Of a DNA stretch of 64,000 bases, positions 19,362 to 34,500 are shown one piece after another. The stretch lies in NCBI GenBank assembly GCA_013398175.1, contig VZRZ01007316.1:1-64000 (forward strand). The letters are read 5' to 3'. The notes beneath the pieces were generated by a model. That model worked only from the letters and a program-made list of their open reading frames with translations. It was not told where the DNA came from and did not search any database. The translations under genes and the position numbers were made by a program. This DNA comes from Climacteris rufus (taxonomy: Eukaryota; Chordata; Aves; Passeriformes; Climacteridae). The stretch's first letter is position 1. Every line of letters starts with the position of its first letter.

Positions 19362-22300
19362 ACATCTTAGCACCACCTCAGTGGCAGAGCCTGTGGTGGG
19401 GAGGCTGGTGCCTGTGCTCCCTGCAGCCCACTGGCCCCAGCATGTCCTCTGGCCACAAGGATGCACTGCTGGATGAGCAGCATTAGGGTGGCATGTCCAT
19501 CTTGCCTTTGGAATTCTTGGACCTCCTTTTCTGGCTTAGAAGAAATGTGAAAATAGACAGAGCAATGCATCCCCAAAAATTCCCTGTACTCACAGTAGCT
19601 GCTGCTTCTATGGACAGCTCAGCCACAAGCAACCTCTGCTGGTCAGGCTCCACAGTCCTGGACATTCTGGACAGCAGAACCATTGAGGGCATGCCATCAC
19701 CAACAGCAGCACAGCCAGCACCAGCTGCTTCTCAGCACCTGCTGCTCCAAATTTGACACCACAAGGCAGCACAGGCTCTCCTACCACTCCAGATCACCAG
19801 GGAACCAAAGTGTCCTCTGCCACGAAGTCTTGGTGGACAGCTGCAAGACTTCTTTCCACTGCAGATAGAAACAGCACTGGAGGTAACCTGAAAGGCATCT
19901 TCTGTGAAGACACCAGCACATCTCTTGGTTACAAAGCAGTGCCCCTCCTGCACCTTCTAACAAGGACTGGACTATGAGTGCATAACCCGAGCACTCAAAT
20001 GAGCTTGGTAGTAGGATTATTCGCTTCAGAAAGCCTTCACAGGCCATTGCTCCAAAGACACTTGGGTGCTGCATGCTTGAAACAGGCCAAGCAGTTACTG
20101 CAGAAGCACATAATCTTATTTGAAGCCAGCTCTTTTTAATCCACATTATGTCCCCACTGATGAACATGTAAGGTCATGCAGGACAAAGATAAAATGGTGG
20201 GCTCTGGAAAGCAAAAAGCACACATTTTAACAACTGTTTAATCTTCCATAAAATATTAATACATAGACTAAGCTATGACTATTTACTTGGCCTCAAAATA
20301 CTTTGCAGATTCCTATAAATACAGGAAAACAGCAAACTTCTGACATATATTACATACATATAGTTCAGTTGTTTTAAAGCATCTACCTCTTTAAGAACAC
20401 TATAGCAAGAAAAACCTGAAGCAAACATTATCCTGCAGGAGCTTGCAGAATAGAATTCAATTGATTTCCCAATGCAGTTTTTCAAAGGTGTCTAGTGATA
20501 GCAGATAAATAGGAAGTTTCATATGCTCTCTCATCTGCAGTCCTTGCACACATTTGAAACTATCCTTAAAATGCTCAAAAAGTAAATGTCATACTGTCAA
20601 TTCTTCCAGTGATTTGGTCCAACACAGTGAAATCATGCATTAAGCTGCCACACTGTATTACGGGAAACAGCAGTATGTAGGTGGAATTTTTTTTCTGTAT
20701 TTAATGACATGTACTTTCCTAGAATCACAGAGTGGCCTGGGTTGGACCTTACAGATCACCCAGTTACAACACCCCTGCCATGGGCATGAGCACTTTCACT
20801 AGACCAGGTTACTCAGAGCTCCATCGGACCTAGCCTTCAACACTTCCAGGGATGGGGCATCCACATCTTCTCTGGGCAACCTGTTCCAGTGCCTCACCAA
20901 CCTCTCAGTAAAGAATGTCTTCCTAATATCCAATCTAAACCTACTCTCTTCCTGTTCAAAGCCATTCTCCTTTGTCCTATCACTACATGCTCTTTTAAAG
21001 AGTCTCTTTATATGAATTCATGCTGCTTCCTACAAGTATTTCCCCCCACTGTATAATACAAATTAGTATTGTATATAAAGAACATTTAAAAGTGTATCTA
21101 TGGACGTAATTTTTGCTTTATAGCAGCCTTGCCAGAAATGCTGCTAGATAGCAGCATTGCTTAGAATTTCTGCTGCTTCCTACTTCCTTGACTCCCCTGC
21201 TGACTAGTCAAAATATCCCATGTACACTCCACTCTAATCCAGCAGTATTTTTAGATTCATCACATTCCTTACCTAACCTCAGCAAGTCACTTAGGCAATT
21301 TGCATCTGCTGAACGTGGCACACCAGTGCAGCTCTATACTATTTAAGCTCTAATACAGAAATTTTATCCAATATAAATAAAAGAGCTTTGCAATGTTCTC
21401 TATTTTTTGTAAGCAACAAGGAATTCTGTTCTAAGTAAAGCTAGCGTCCTTTTCCAGGAACAAAAGCAGCCCTTGAAAGCCAAGTAATGTTAAATACCAC
21501 CCCCTCCTCCCACACTTGATGTCAGACAACTCCAGATGTTTGACTTCTCCTTATACAGGGGGAAAAAAAGTGCCTCTGCAGCTCTGATGTTGGCCACTAC
21601 TCAACAGGTAAGAGGTAACAGCAGGTAAGCAGATAAACAGGAAAACTGATTTGCAGAGCTGTGAAATAATCTTGCCACTGCTCCATCTCTCACTATTATA
21701 CTGAACTCAAAACATTCAGTTTATTTTGAAACAGTATTTGATCTCTGGAAATACAGTCTTCTAAAATTTTCTGTTATTGTGTAACTTTGATTTCAGCATA
21801 TAATTTCTGAATTTATGATGACTTCTAAAGGAAGAAAATAAAACCAGAAGCACAGCTTAAATAAAATTGCTGATAATCACGCAATTATTTAGTTCCAGTT
21901 ACCTAATTAAGAACTGAAATACCAGAGTAAGAAAGCTCTAACTTACCGTTATGCCCATGAAAGTTGTTCCCCTATCTGAGGAAACAGCTTCCTTTATTTT
22001 GCATCCTGAACTTCATTATGATACCAAGATTCAATCCCTTGTTTCATGCTTTTACTATCTATATTGTCATGTCTGCCAAGAAACTCACTCATTGCCCAGG
22101 CTGAACAGTGGCCATCATTCCCAAGGCAGGCAAACAAGAATACTGACCCTACCACAAAACCTTTGCAATCTAGATGTAAAAGAATGGACAGTGAAGTCCA
22201 AGGAAACAAAATGATGCTGATCAGCATGCCAGGCAATCAAAAACCAGTCGTTTGTGCTTTGTAAGGTAAAGGCCTTTGTGAGGCTTTTTACAGAGTTCTC

Positions 22301-23330
22301 TGAAGAACAGTGGGGCTGCTATGCAGATTTTTATGAAGACCTTTACTCAAGCATAAGGGAAGGCAATGAAAGAATTAAGGCACTCAGCTGAAGAATGACG
22401 TGAGCACTGTAACTGGTGTTAGCGCTGGCATCTTCCTGAGGAAGTTACTGACACAAAGCAGTAACAGGTACCAGAGGGCCCTCAGAAACAAAATCAAGTG
22501 ACTTCAATTTCACTCAATAGAGAAAGGGCAGACAGAGAAAAGATGCAGTTTTAACTATTTTTAATCAATATAAAATAATCTGTGTAAAAACAGTCAAAGC
22601 CATGCTGCAATTAACTTTTTCCAGTATGCAAAAGATAGCTACAGAGCCATCTGACAGTTCTTGGATGAAGGCCTGTGGAACTAACAACAGCATTAGAGTC
22701 TCAACACCACAAAGGGGATACAATTAAGCCAGTACTCACCTCCAACTCCTCTGTTCAAGACCAAGGTAAACACAAATTGTGGTGAAAGAGTGGACACAAA
22801 CACACACACAATCATTCCCACTTGGAAAGTAACAGAAGCCCACACCCTGCTGTATCACTCCAGCACAGATGGAAGCCACTGGCACAGTGCTCATCAGCTG
22901 TCTCAGCAACAGCCATTTAACTTACAGGCTTACTTATCATGCTTCTGTGCCACAGGAGTACACAGCACACAATAAGGCAAGCCACTGGAGTTTAAAATAA
23001 TTTATAAAGTACTGTTATTTAATTCATGTTCTCTACAACCTCCATATTCTTTCCAAAAATGTGTAAAAATAAGGAGATGAGATTTTTGAGAAGTTCACAA
23101 TGGACAGTTTTGGAAACAAACTTCACCTGGGATCTGTAAAGCAGTGCAAATGCCAGCACAACAGCTGGATTTGAAACCAGTTTTCCACAAAAACAGCAAA
23201 TACAGATAATGTAAGCTACATCAAAACAGCTGCAGTTCATATTGCATGACCAGCCTGGTTGCCTTTTTTCTTTCATGACTTGTAAAGTAACAGTAGTAAG
23301 AAACAGCACAAAGGCTTTTTCTTAATAAAT
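19362..23330. other. Intergenic DNA between ROPN1L promoter and MARCHF6 3' end
   Basis: Apart from the CR1 fragment at 20721-20993 I recognise no gene, RNA or repeat family. Part of the right end may be MARCHF6 3' UTR if a distal poly(A) site is used; a minus-strand AATAAA also lies at 21998-21993. Confidence 0.5.
20721..20993 (-). mobile_element. CR1 LINE 3' fragment
   Basis: It begins AGAATCACAGAGTGGCCTGG and continues with GGGGCATCCACATCTTCTCT, CTGGGCAACCTGTTCCAGTG and CCTTTGTCCTATCACTACAT. This is the typical reverse-complement CR1 3' end. Confidence 0.9.
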
Positions 23331-25497
23331 TTTAATATTAAGACCAGTTTGTCTGGATAAAACCACAAAGTTACAAGTACTACACTACTGTAAATTCTGC
23401 ATGATGCAAAGTAGTGCTTGCAATATTTGAGTGGCAAGACCATTTTTGAACTGTTTGTGAAAGGCATGTCAAAAACAGAATCTTGGCATAAGTAAGAATG
23501 TATGTTACCAGTGAATTTATTATTGAGAAAATATATCTGTCCCACAATGTACACCACTGTAAATAATCAAATGCAATATTTATGCACATCAAAAATATAT
23601 GGGGCGAATATATACTCAATTTAGCATTAAATTAGCAACAGTGAATGAAAGAAATATTTTGGCTACTTTTCTATGATTTAATTTCACTGAAGATTTCCTA
23701 ATAAATGACTCGAAAGGGTAATATTTGTGGTTGAAACCCATCAGGACAACAGTAATTCTGTAAAATAATATGTATCTCATAGTGACAGCCCAATCCTCCT
23801 GCCACTAGATTCAGATGCATTTGGCTTGTGCTTGCTGCCTTACAACATGAGTCCAGACACCAAAAAAAGGAACGACCACCCTCACAGCCTGGACCACATC
23901 AGCTCATAACATGTCAGATCAGAGATGCAACATCAGTTAAAGGAGATGACACTTTAAAAGCACCTGCCAGATTCTCAAGTGTTAATTATATACACACATG
24001 GTTAAAGTACAGAATACTGGAGGAGAGTGTACTGAATAGCAAGTTAATGTTCCATTAATTTGCTCATTACTGCAATGGATATTCACATTTCCCACATTGG
24101 TCCAGGAAGGATACTGCATTCTAAGCATGTGATTTGATGCTACTTAAAGCTTTGTGATACTGTTACATATTTTCTTTATCTACATAACCCCCACCCCCAC
24201 CCTCAAACATTACTGCAAAAAACCTCTATCTACATAAAGAAATAATAGACTTGATTTGGTGGCTCTTGTTTGACTGTATTCTTGCAAAGACATCTGCTAA
24301 CTTTTCCTTGCCTGTTTAATAGCATATGTATTTCCCTGCCCCTCAGGCAATAAATGGTACATGACAAATCACTTCCTCCATATTATTCCCATAAAAATTC
24401 ACAGTGACCAATTCTGAGAGAACTTTTTTTGGTTGGGTTTGGTTTTTTTCACAAGAAATTGTGCAATATAAAATTCATACTACAATTCTCAACTTTGGTA
24501 ACTTATAGAAAAAAGAGTTCAAGCTCTTTAACTAAGGATCAGGTCAGGATGTTGCTTACACTATGCTCTTTGTGCTGTGCAAGCACATCAGTTAAGGTTC
24601 ATCCCTTTTCTTGAGGTTCTTCCCAATAATTCTAATATTTATAAGAAATTGGCTACAATTTGTGAACCTATCTAATTTTCCTTTAAATGCTTCCATCACC
24701 TAGCCACAGTAAATTTTTACTTACTGTTTCAATTCATGAAATCCTGATCCCAAAGCCAACACCCACCTACCCCCTTCAACCAAACAGAAAAATCCAGCTG
24801 AGCCTCAACAAGTACATCTGAATTCTCAGAAGAGGAAATATTTTCTTGATTTAACAGTAACTGTACAATATTACAAACTCTGACACATGAAAAACAATCA
24901 GGCAATAGAAAATGTACAACAGCTTTGGTGTTATACAAAATAATAAAAAAGACTGGACAGCAAGATACATAGTTCATTATGTTCTCACCACAGCAACTTC
25001 ATTGCTGACTGTAAGACAGTTATTTACTTTTGATATTCTCTGTGTGGCCTTTCCACTCATGAAAAATCATACTGTATTACTACAATAAGAACTGTTATGA
25101 ACACCATAAAGTAAGCTCCAAATTTTATAAAAACATCTTGCCTCTTCGCACTATTGCTTTGTGGCACATTGTCAACAGAACAGCAGTCCAAAATAAAGTG
25201 ACAACTAGATTTAATAAATTAATATACTTTTTAAAGATGTACAATGCACATTCTTTTTAATCCAAGGTTTTAGGGTGTCAGGACACTTCTATATACACAT
25301 ATACAGACCTCAGACAGCATTTGTAACATCAGAAAATGCAGATAAGAAACGGAGCCTTAACTGCTATCTGGATGCTACCAACAGAAGCCAAAACACTGCT
25401 GAGAGTATTATTGGGAGAGATATCCAAAGACGAGAAGAGTCTATGAAAAAAGGACATGTAAAGGCAAAGGGAAGGTCAAGATGTTTAATATGACCAT
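23331..25497 (-). other. MARCHF6: Probable MARCHF6 3' UTR
   Basis: This is AT-rich, repeat-free sequence following the MARCHF6 stop. Candidate minus-strand poly(A) signals are AATAAA at 23521-23516 and ATTAAA at 23336-23331. The true end is not determinable from sequence alone. Confidence 0.45.
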
Positions 25498-25588
25498 CTA
25501 TTCTTGTGAAGACTGAGGTGCAGTTGTTGATGTGCCTGGTTTACCAGACTTCCGTTCATAATTCACAAGTCGTTGTCCAACAAGGTAC
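25498..25588 (-). CDS. MARCHF6: MARCHF6 exon 26, C-terminal element and stop
   Basis: Acceptor GTAATCCCAG. It encodes KYLVGQRLVNYERKSGK, the cytosolic C-terminal element conserved from yeast Doa10 to human and required for selective substrate degradation. A Ser/Thr/Pro/Gln tail ends SSQE and TAG at 25500-25498. The critical Gly and Asn are both present, five residues apart. Confidence 0.95.
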
Positions 25589-28500
25589 CTGGGATTACAG
25601 TAAAAACAGCAATTAACACAAGCTAATACTATTTTGCAACACAAATCCATTCTATCTCCTTTGCTGCCTAAGTGGCTTTTTCATTTCCATAAAAGTTATT
25701 CTATAAAGGATCCCTTCCCCGCTTAATGGATGTCAACCACCCCCATCTTTTTTCTCAACATTCAGGCATCTTGTGATGGAATACAGGCAGTAGAGGTTTG
25801 CGTTTACAGCCTTAACTTTGGCACTCAAACAATTCAGACATAAATAAGCTGAATGAAGATATGAAACAGAAAGAGTGTGTTTGCAATACTTATACACCCA
25901 GCCCCCTTGCTGGGTGATACTTTTAGGAGCATTTTTACAGTGCCTGTTTGAGCCTATCCTACTTGAACATCTGTAAAAACAACTCAGACATGAAAATAAA
26001 TGAAAGTGATAATAAGGTTCTAAGGTCAAAAAAGAATCTGTCACAATACAGAACATGCACTGGGTAAAGCTAAGAGAAGCTCAGCTCCTATAGCCAGTGA
26101 AAAACATCCTGGTTGAAAAAAGTAAATATTTTTAAGGAAGAACTTTGGCTGCAGCTTACTCTCTTAGAAGGAGAGAAAATATCCTAATGCAAGCTTAGGA
26201 TAACGTCAAGCTTAAGGGGTGCAAGATTCCTTTAGTTAAATTCTGTTTCAACATCACACTATCTCATCAGCTTTGCAATTTTCATACCTTTCCCATTATT
26301 CCTTACTTTATATCACTGATTCAGTTTTGCCAGATAAATTCCTTTCCATGCTTGCTATTTGCATGCTAGTTCTACATATACAAGAGCCCTACACACCTAT
26401 GGATTCTTCCCCTAAGAGCTGTAATTTCCTTTAGAAACTTTTTCACCACTGCTCCTTTTCTCATGGCACCATAACCAACAACCATTGCATATTTTTGTAC
26501 ATTTTGGAATGTCAAAAAAACTTGTATATCCTTTTAAAATTTGTCACATGAAGATTTAATTAAGCATATTTCTGAAGCACAAATCTCTGCTGTGTTTGTT
26601 TACTTCCTGACACCACATAAATAATACAAACTTTTTGTCTACAAGGATACTATAACACTTAATAAGCTAATTTAATACCAAACTAATTTTCACTTACATA
26701 TATATTCACAGCTTTGCATACTGTTTATGTGTCTTATTTACACAGGAAAGGAACTTGCTACATTCATGCAAGTTGCAATTCAATACATTTTGTGCCTGAA
26801 AGACACTAACATTTAGCTTTAAGCCCATTTGTAAATACAAATACTAGCTATACATACTACAGGAGGCCAAATATTACAGAACATGCTATAAAGGCAGGTG
26901 GGGAACAGGATACAAATCAGCTGATCAAATAAATAAAATATAAAGTGATCTGCTGACAGTTTAATTTTAGTTACAATTCTCTTAATATTTCTAGATGCTA
27001 TTAATTTCACATTTACACCAAACACTTAATGGATCAGTTGCTTCTTAACATTTAAGATTCAAAGAAGTCTATTTTAGGTTTGACTCTTATTTTAGGTTTG
27101 ACTCCTTTTGTAGTATTGGAAAGCAAAACTCTTATAGGATAACTCAGGACATAAACACAACAAAGTCATTTATTTCTTTTCAATACAAAAGAAGCCTCGT
27201 TGATAATTTCTAAATAGCCAATAAAAAGGTAATTAGGGTAACACCAAAAATGAGGTAATAAAGACAACACACACACAAAAAAGTTAAAAAAATAAGGAAG
27301 AAGAAAATAATGGGAAAATTATTATTCTATCAGACATCTGAGTAATATAGAGTCGTAATTACTGAAAACATTAGAAAATCATAGAACATTTGGTAAGGAC
27401 GAACTACCAAATCAACTGAACATTCTTTAACAGGTAAATTGGGCTAATGAGTAGGAAGAGTAAGAAGAACAGTTATGCAGAAAAGGTTGAAGAAATCATT
27501 TTATAAGCAGAAGGTTGAGACATGATTTTAGCTTCCAGATATGTCATAAATCATGACATTCATATGTCCTTCAAGACTACAGAGGAGGAGACAAGCAAAC
27601 AGTCAGCTTAATTTGTGGGAAAATGATTCATGTTAAGACATGGAGGAGTGTCTTCCATTCACAAAGACAGTCTATCCCTGTGTTTATCTACCTGAACCAC
27701 AGAGAAATCATTTGCCAAGAACAGTTTGTGTCTGTCTCAAAGGGTCATTTGCCTAGAAAACTTAAAATTCCTTTTAGTCCTAACTATCTACAACGCCTGA
27801 ATTCCATTTGAAGTTATCACAATATAAAGTGGAAAAATTAAAAGAACCCACTATATACTCACTTGTCATTTTTAATATGTTCATAAAGGCGCTTGAACTG
27901 GCGGACTTGGAAGGACAGAATTCCCATCAAAACCACCACCATAAGCAGAAAAGGATAAATCCGTCGCTGAACCAGGTTTTGCATTTCTGCAGTAACTCCT
28001 ACAAAACGAGACACAGCCCTCAAATATTCTAATACTGCTGAACTAACTCCTGTATTTCTGTTTCTCTACTTGCTTCCATACTTTTTGTTAAGACTGTAAC
28101 TTCAGTAGAAAGGCTATGAAAGAAATTACACATCCATTTATATCACAGATCCAACGTGACAGCTGCTGTTCTTTTTAATCTGAAGCACCAAAAGTGGAAG
28201 ATGTTTTCCACTAACACAGTGAAAATCCATAGCAGAAAAGAAATGGGCTTATCAGTTCTTTTTGCTTACTAACTTCTCTATATTGGCTTACTGACTTCTC
28301 CTTGTATCAGAAAAGTCAATGCAATCAAAGTCTGCATTCAAGATTGAAGAATAAAGTGGGCCTTCTTGAACATGTTAACATACAAATTAATTAGTAAAAG
28401 ACAAGTATTGATGAAAAAGCTCATCTGCTCTGGTTCTAATCACATTATTCACTTCCATTACAAAGAGATGGGAAAGTCTGAAAAACCCCTCTATATTTAA

Positions 28501-31500
28501 AAGTGACATTTGATTCTAACGCTATTAAAACCTCAAAATGAATCTGGAATTTTCACCTGTTCTAAGCTTTGTTTAGAATTTGACAAGTCAGAAAAAGATG
28601 GCCTCAGCTCAGTATAGTTCCTAGAGAGACTAAACTTAAATTGTCCAAAGAAGAAATGAATTAATAATTCCTTTTCCAAACTAGCTAGATATCTATATTC
28701 CACAGTGAAGAAATCAGTGTCTGCCCCCCTCTGACCCTCACTAGGGGTGACACTGATCTCTTCTCTGTGATGACCAGCAACAGGACCAAAGGGACTGGCC
28801 CAAAGTTGTGTCAGGGGAGGGTTAGGTTGGATACCAGGAAAAAGTTCTTCACCCACAGGGTGGTTGGGCACTAGAACAGGCTCCCCAGGGAAGTGGCCAC
28901 AGCACCAGCCTGAGAGAGTTCACAAAGTGTTTGGACAATGCTCTCAGGCACATGGTGTGACTCTTGGGATGTCCTGTGCAGGGCCAGGACCTTGTGGGTC
29001 CCTTCCAACTCATCTTACTCTGTGATTTGTGTTGTTAGATATTAGGCAGTCCCATATTCTTGATGTATTCTGCACTTAGGAGTTAGTCAGAATAACGTAT
29101 TGCATTTCTCAAAAAATCCTACACTTCTAAGAAGACACAGCAGTCTTTAAGTATTTACACTTGGTGGCAGAAGAGGGTTTTTTCTTTTGTTTTTTTTTTT
29201 TTTCAAACTAGAGCTTGAAGTTTTATTTCCACAAATACATTTACACTGCTGTAAACCATCAGATGATAAACAGGCATTCTGAATGCATACATACCCAGTA
29301 AAGGGACAACACCAGAAGCAATGATGTACGGTACACACAGGGAAAGTAAGAGGACAGAGATTACGGGTGCTGCCAGTTTACGGATAATGAAGTGTAAGTC
29401 AATGTTACGAATCCCATTTGCATATACCTGAAATGGAACAAGGGAGAAGTAGAACAGATCAGTCACAAAAGCCTTGTTTTCCACTTACAGCAATAATGAC
29501 AAGGTTTTACACAATTCTCCTTATGAAAGGAAATGGGTGTTCCCATGGCCACAGCTGAAGAAGGAAAAACTCTCTGCCAATTTAAATCATGAGGGTTCCA
29601 GGAAATAATTTAAACAGTGCCCAAGAGACGAACCTCTTCTGGAATAGAGTTGTGATTCAGTTACAGGAATGCAAGAGACCTGCTGAAAGATCATTTAATG
29701 GAGCTGTAGACAGCGGTTTTATGGGTGATCCAGGATCACTTTGTGCTGTTAACTTGCTGGAAGAAGATCCTGTATATGCTAACAGAGTAAGTCTATTAAA
29801 TTTGCTAATGGGCTGAAAATAGGATCTTATTTTGTATGTGGTGGGCCAGACCAGAGCTCCTGCACGTAAAGTCTGTGCCTGAAGGAAAGGCCTCCACGAT
29901 TCTTGAGCTTCTGCACTTACTACCAGAAGCTAAGGCCAAAACACAACTAGATCAAGCATGGGAAAAGACCAGTTCTGAATGGCTACCACCTACAGCTAAA
30001 CAACGGCCTGTCCCACTGCCTGGATGGCTCAGGAAAGTGTGTAAACAGGCCCATGAGGAGCATGCGAAATGGAAAAGGGAGCTGTGCTATGCATCAAAAG
30101 GTACTCCAAGAACTACATTTCTGCAGTGTGACAGCTGAAGGGAGTTCATAACTGGGACTATGTGCTAGACTCACGAGAGGCAACTTGTGTACAGAGGCTG
30201 GGACATGCACCACAGTCATCACACACAGTGCAGGGCTGAAAATCTACCTTCTGACAAACAACTGAGATACTTCATCGAGAAGTGGAATTTAAAGGTTATA
30301 ACCAAGAAAAAAATGTAAAGGTTATAACTAAGAAAAATATACTTCTGACAAAGAAAACAATAGGCCACGTGACTCTGAGCTGCTCAGAGAAACTGTTCTG
30401 TGTTGCTAAATAATCAAAGGGGAATGGAAATGGTGTCTTTTGTCAGAATGGTGTCATTCATGCAGAATATAATCTACACCTAATCTAGAAATGGGGTAAC
30501 CCCTACAGCTCCTGAGAAGGCAAAATTCTCTGTTCTTGAGTAGTGGATGTAAATAATGTCCAGTACTTGGACACATGGACTTCATTAGAAGAAATAATCA
30601 TGTTTCTTTCTCACATTATTACAAACCTGATAAAAATGCATATATGTAAAAGTAGCATTTTCCTGAACTCAGATTTCTGAGGTTTGTTTTTGTTTTGCTC
30701 TTAAGTGTACCTTAATGGCTTAGGCTATTCCATTTAAAAGGTTTCTACAAGACTACTGGAGTTTTACTCAATTACTCCATTACTGCAAGAGTAATACTGT
30801 TCTCTGATGCACAGAAATGTATGATACAGATAATTCACATGGACAATTTTCCCCTACCTGTTCAATAACAGTTTTCAGCCACCACTGGGGACCCATCAGT
30901 GTTATGGCAGCAATTATTTTGGCATGCAGAACTCCAAGAGCCCAGTCCTAATTTTATAAAAATTGAGTGTTAGCATTAACATATCTTTAAAAAGTTAGAT
31001 AACCAATAGTTTTAAAAGCTATACTAATGTTACTTATAAGCAAAAGTATAATTACTTTTCCATTTACATGAGATATTGCTTCAAAGAGGTGACATCATCT
31101 GCAAATTCCTATGAAAAAGGGGATGCTCTCAAGCTTAACTGACATCTGTAAAATTAGCTCCTAGCACCAGGAAAATCACCACTACTATCAAACCAAAGGC
31201 AAACACAAAATTAAAGCATTACACTTTCTTAAAGCAACAGACTAACATTCTGGCACACCCTAACTAACACTGGTAACATTGACATAAAAGTAGGTTACTT
31301 TGATTTCTTTATAAAAGTATAGAAAAAAGATTCAAAGATGTTCACGCACATCAGAAAACATGTTATTTTCCTTCTTTTGAAGTTTAATTATTACCAAAAC
31401 CCCACCTAATATGAGAAAAGTTTAAAGCAAGGCAATGCTCTTCACAAAAGAAGTCATACTATTCAGAGAAAAATTTATGTTTTAGCATAAGCTACAATTA

Positions 31501-34500
31501 TTATGGCATGGAATTAAAACAACGTAACTACTGGCTTCTAGTAAACACTTCATATCATAAGGCAATCCTTTCTGAAATACAGATATTTGTAAGAGATTTT
31601 CAATAAAACCCACCAAAAACAGAATGCAAAATATAGGCTGATAAGACAGAATAAACAGGTACAAAACCGGTAGATTTGGGACATCATAGACTAATTAACT
31701 TTCTTAAACTGCTGGGGAAATACATTTTATTTAACCAATTATTTAAAAAGACAACTTTTGTTAATGTCAATTTAAAAAAAAAAATTGTTATTAAAAAAGT
31801 CAGAATTAAAGTTGATTGATGTTTATTTAAGGATGTAAACTTTGTATAACTTTTCTCTTTTGAGAAAAATGGAAATTAGTCTCTATTTTGATGGCTCCTT
31901 GTTGTTTTAGAACAAGTCTCAAATCCCACTTATCCAATATTTTGAAGAAGCTCTGCCACATGAAAATAAAATTTTTCAGTATCCTTAATTTAAAACTTCT
32001 AAAGAACTAACATGCAAAAGTCAAGAATTTTTATAATCTCTAGCATTACAAATTCTTCCCAAAACTGTTTGGAGACCATGATCATCTACCACTGTAATTA
32101 TATGATGTCCTGATTTACTGGTCATCTACTCAGCTCAAAAATATACTTGGATTTTAAAATAATGGAATAATTAAATTGGTAGTTATATTCTTCTTTGTAT
32201 TACGGCTTTTAAACATTAGGATACTGAAAGTAAACAAAAGTTTGTCTGTGGGCAGCTTAGAAAGTCACTTTCCCTGAACACTGTCTTGTTATTTAGCAAT
32301 GGCATTCTGGATGTTTTGACTTATGGTCCCCTCAGTTGGGTTTCTTTGAGTTATGATTTCTTTCATAATTCAGCCTATGTGATGCAATTCAGCCTTTGTC
32401 ATGCAATCCACTGTAACTTTATTTCTTCTACCAACTTGCAGGACAGAAATTTGCACTCAACCTGTGCGACTTGACTGAAGAATAACAAAACACAACTACC
32501 TCAAAATTTTGTATTAATTTGACAACTCAACCCAAAATCAGCATGATCCTAAAGCATATCAAAATTCCATTCATAATGTACCTCATCACTGAATTAAAAC
32601 CTTATGAGGAAAGAAAATTTAACTGAACCTCTTGGTGCATAACTGTATGCAGAAAGCTTTCCAGAAAGATCAGGGTGCATAGTTACATTAACTTCTCATA
32701 TAACTTTACAATTATGCTACTAGAAAAAGTGTTTAGCTGATCACTGAAACGCACGGATCCTTTGACATCATCTCACAGCACTTCAGCTTTTCAGACTTGA
32801 AATTCCTCAGCACATCAAATAATCCTCACATCCCGACAGGCTGCCTTTTCTCTGCCACATACAAACACACTTATGGGAAATGCTCTGAAGCACCAAATCA
32901 ACATGAAGCAAGGCAGCCCATTGTCCTTATATCACCAGCAGCAAAAGAACGGGAGCAACTGACCTGCCAAGGATAGAAGAGTGGTGTTTGATCCAAAGGA
33001 ACTCTCAGGGGTGCAACGATGACCAGTTCAAACAGGAGGCCGAGCAAAAGTGGAACCACACCAGCCAGCAATATAGCCACTATCAGTGTCTTCATTATCT
33101 AAAAAAACCAAGACATTTAATTAATGTTTGCCAAAGAATTCTTTGTTTAAACTAAAAAGTGTAATTTAAACTACGTAAACACACAGTTCTGGTAAAAACA
33201 CCCCAAACATACACACATCTCTAATTCACACATATGCATCCCTAGAAATAATTTTTACTACATACATAGTTTTGCAATGCAAGTTTTCAAGATTGGGTCC
33301 TATTCCATGTCCCCTCCAGAAAAAAACATGACTGTGCCTACAAGTGTTTATGTATTTCTAAACCATAACATCACCTTTGACTGTTATCAATAGGGAACAC
33401 TATCCAACGGCACTTCATTATATTGCGTATTCTTCTATGTTGGGAAATTGAAGAATATTTCCAAAACTGCCAATTTTTCTCCAGAGAAAACCAAACCTTA
33501 AAAAATTCAGTCATTATGGAATATTTGACTTAAAAATGAAAGACTCAGAATATCATGGTTGAATCTTTATTTATTCTAGAATTCTCTTAATTTACATGCA
33601 TCATACAAAACTAGCCTGACTTAATTAACGTGGTAAGGAGAAGGGACAAAGAACAAATAGAGCATTATGTTTTATCTCTGTATTTTCTTAAAGAAGCTAA
33701 GACCTGCTAAATCTAAATGATGGATGAGATATTTGGGAAACATGGCAGTACATGTCAAATACAGACAGAAGAGCAGTGAGTGTGTAGCAGTTCAATAAGC
33801 ACATTAACACGTCCATAACAAGATATCATTTATGCTATGGATGTTTAAATGAACTATACTTTGGCAAGAAATCTACTATAGAAATCTTCAAAATCAAAAC
33901 CAAGATTAAAAGGTGGGGTATAAATTTGTTTTCATGGTGAGAATCTGAACTCTCAATTAATATTTTTAAAGAAAATATCTTTTATTTGGACAATAGAAGA
34001 TCCAACAACTGACAAAGATCTTTCTGAAAATATGCATCAAGCTACTTCGTAGAGACATGGTCATCATCACCTATCAGCTTTATTAGTTTTTTTAAATTTC
34101 ATAATTCATGGTACTAAACAAGGAAATAATTAATCTTCCAGATTTATGTGAAGATGTAAATGTCATTAAAAACACATAACATAGGGGATAGTAGTGCAAT
34201 ATATTCACTTTTAAAGGAAAACAGAAAAATATACACACAAATGTATTTACACTAACTGCTCAGCATTGTGCTAAATGCCTTTCAAAAATAGTTAGCCTAT
34301 GCAATGGGCTGCAAAAGCTTCAAAATGGTCTGAAAAAGAAAACACAATATATATCACAGAGTAAAGCCTGCAAGCAAAAAATAAAACAAGTTTCATTAGC
34401 TACTCTTCTGATAATTCAGCAGAAATTTTTCTCAAGACTCACCATGAGAGACCATTCTTTGACCTTCTGAAAAATCACTCTGCGACCCTGTGGCATCCAG

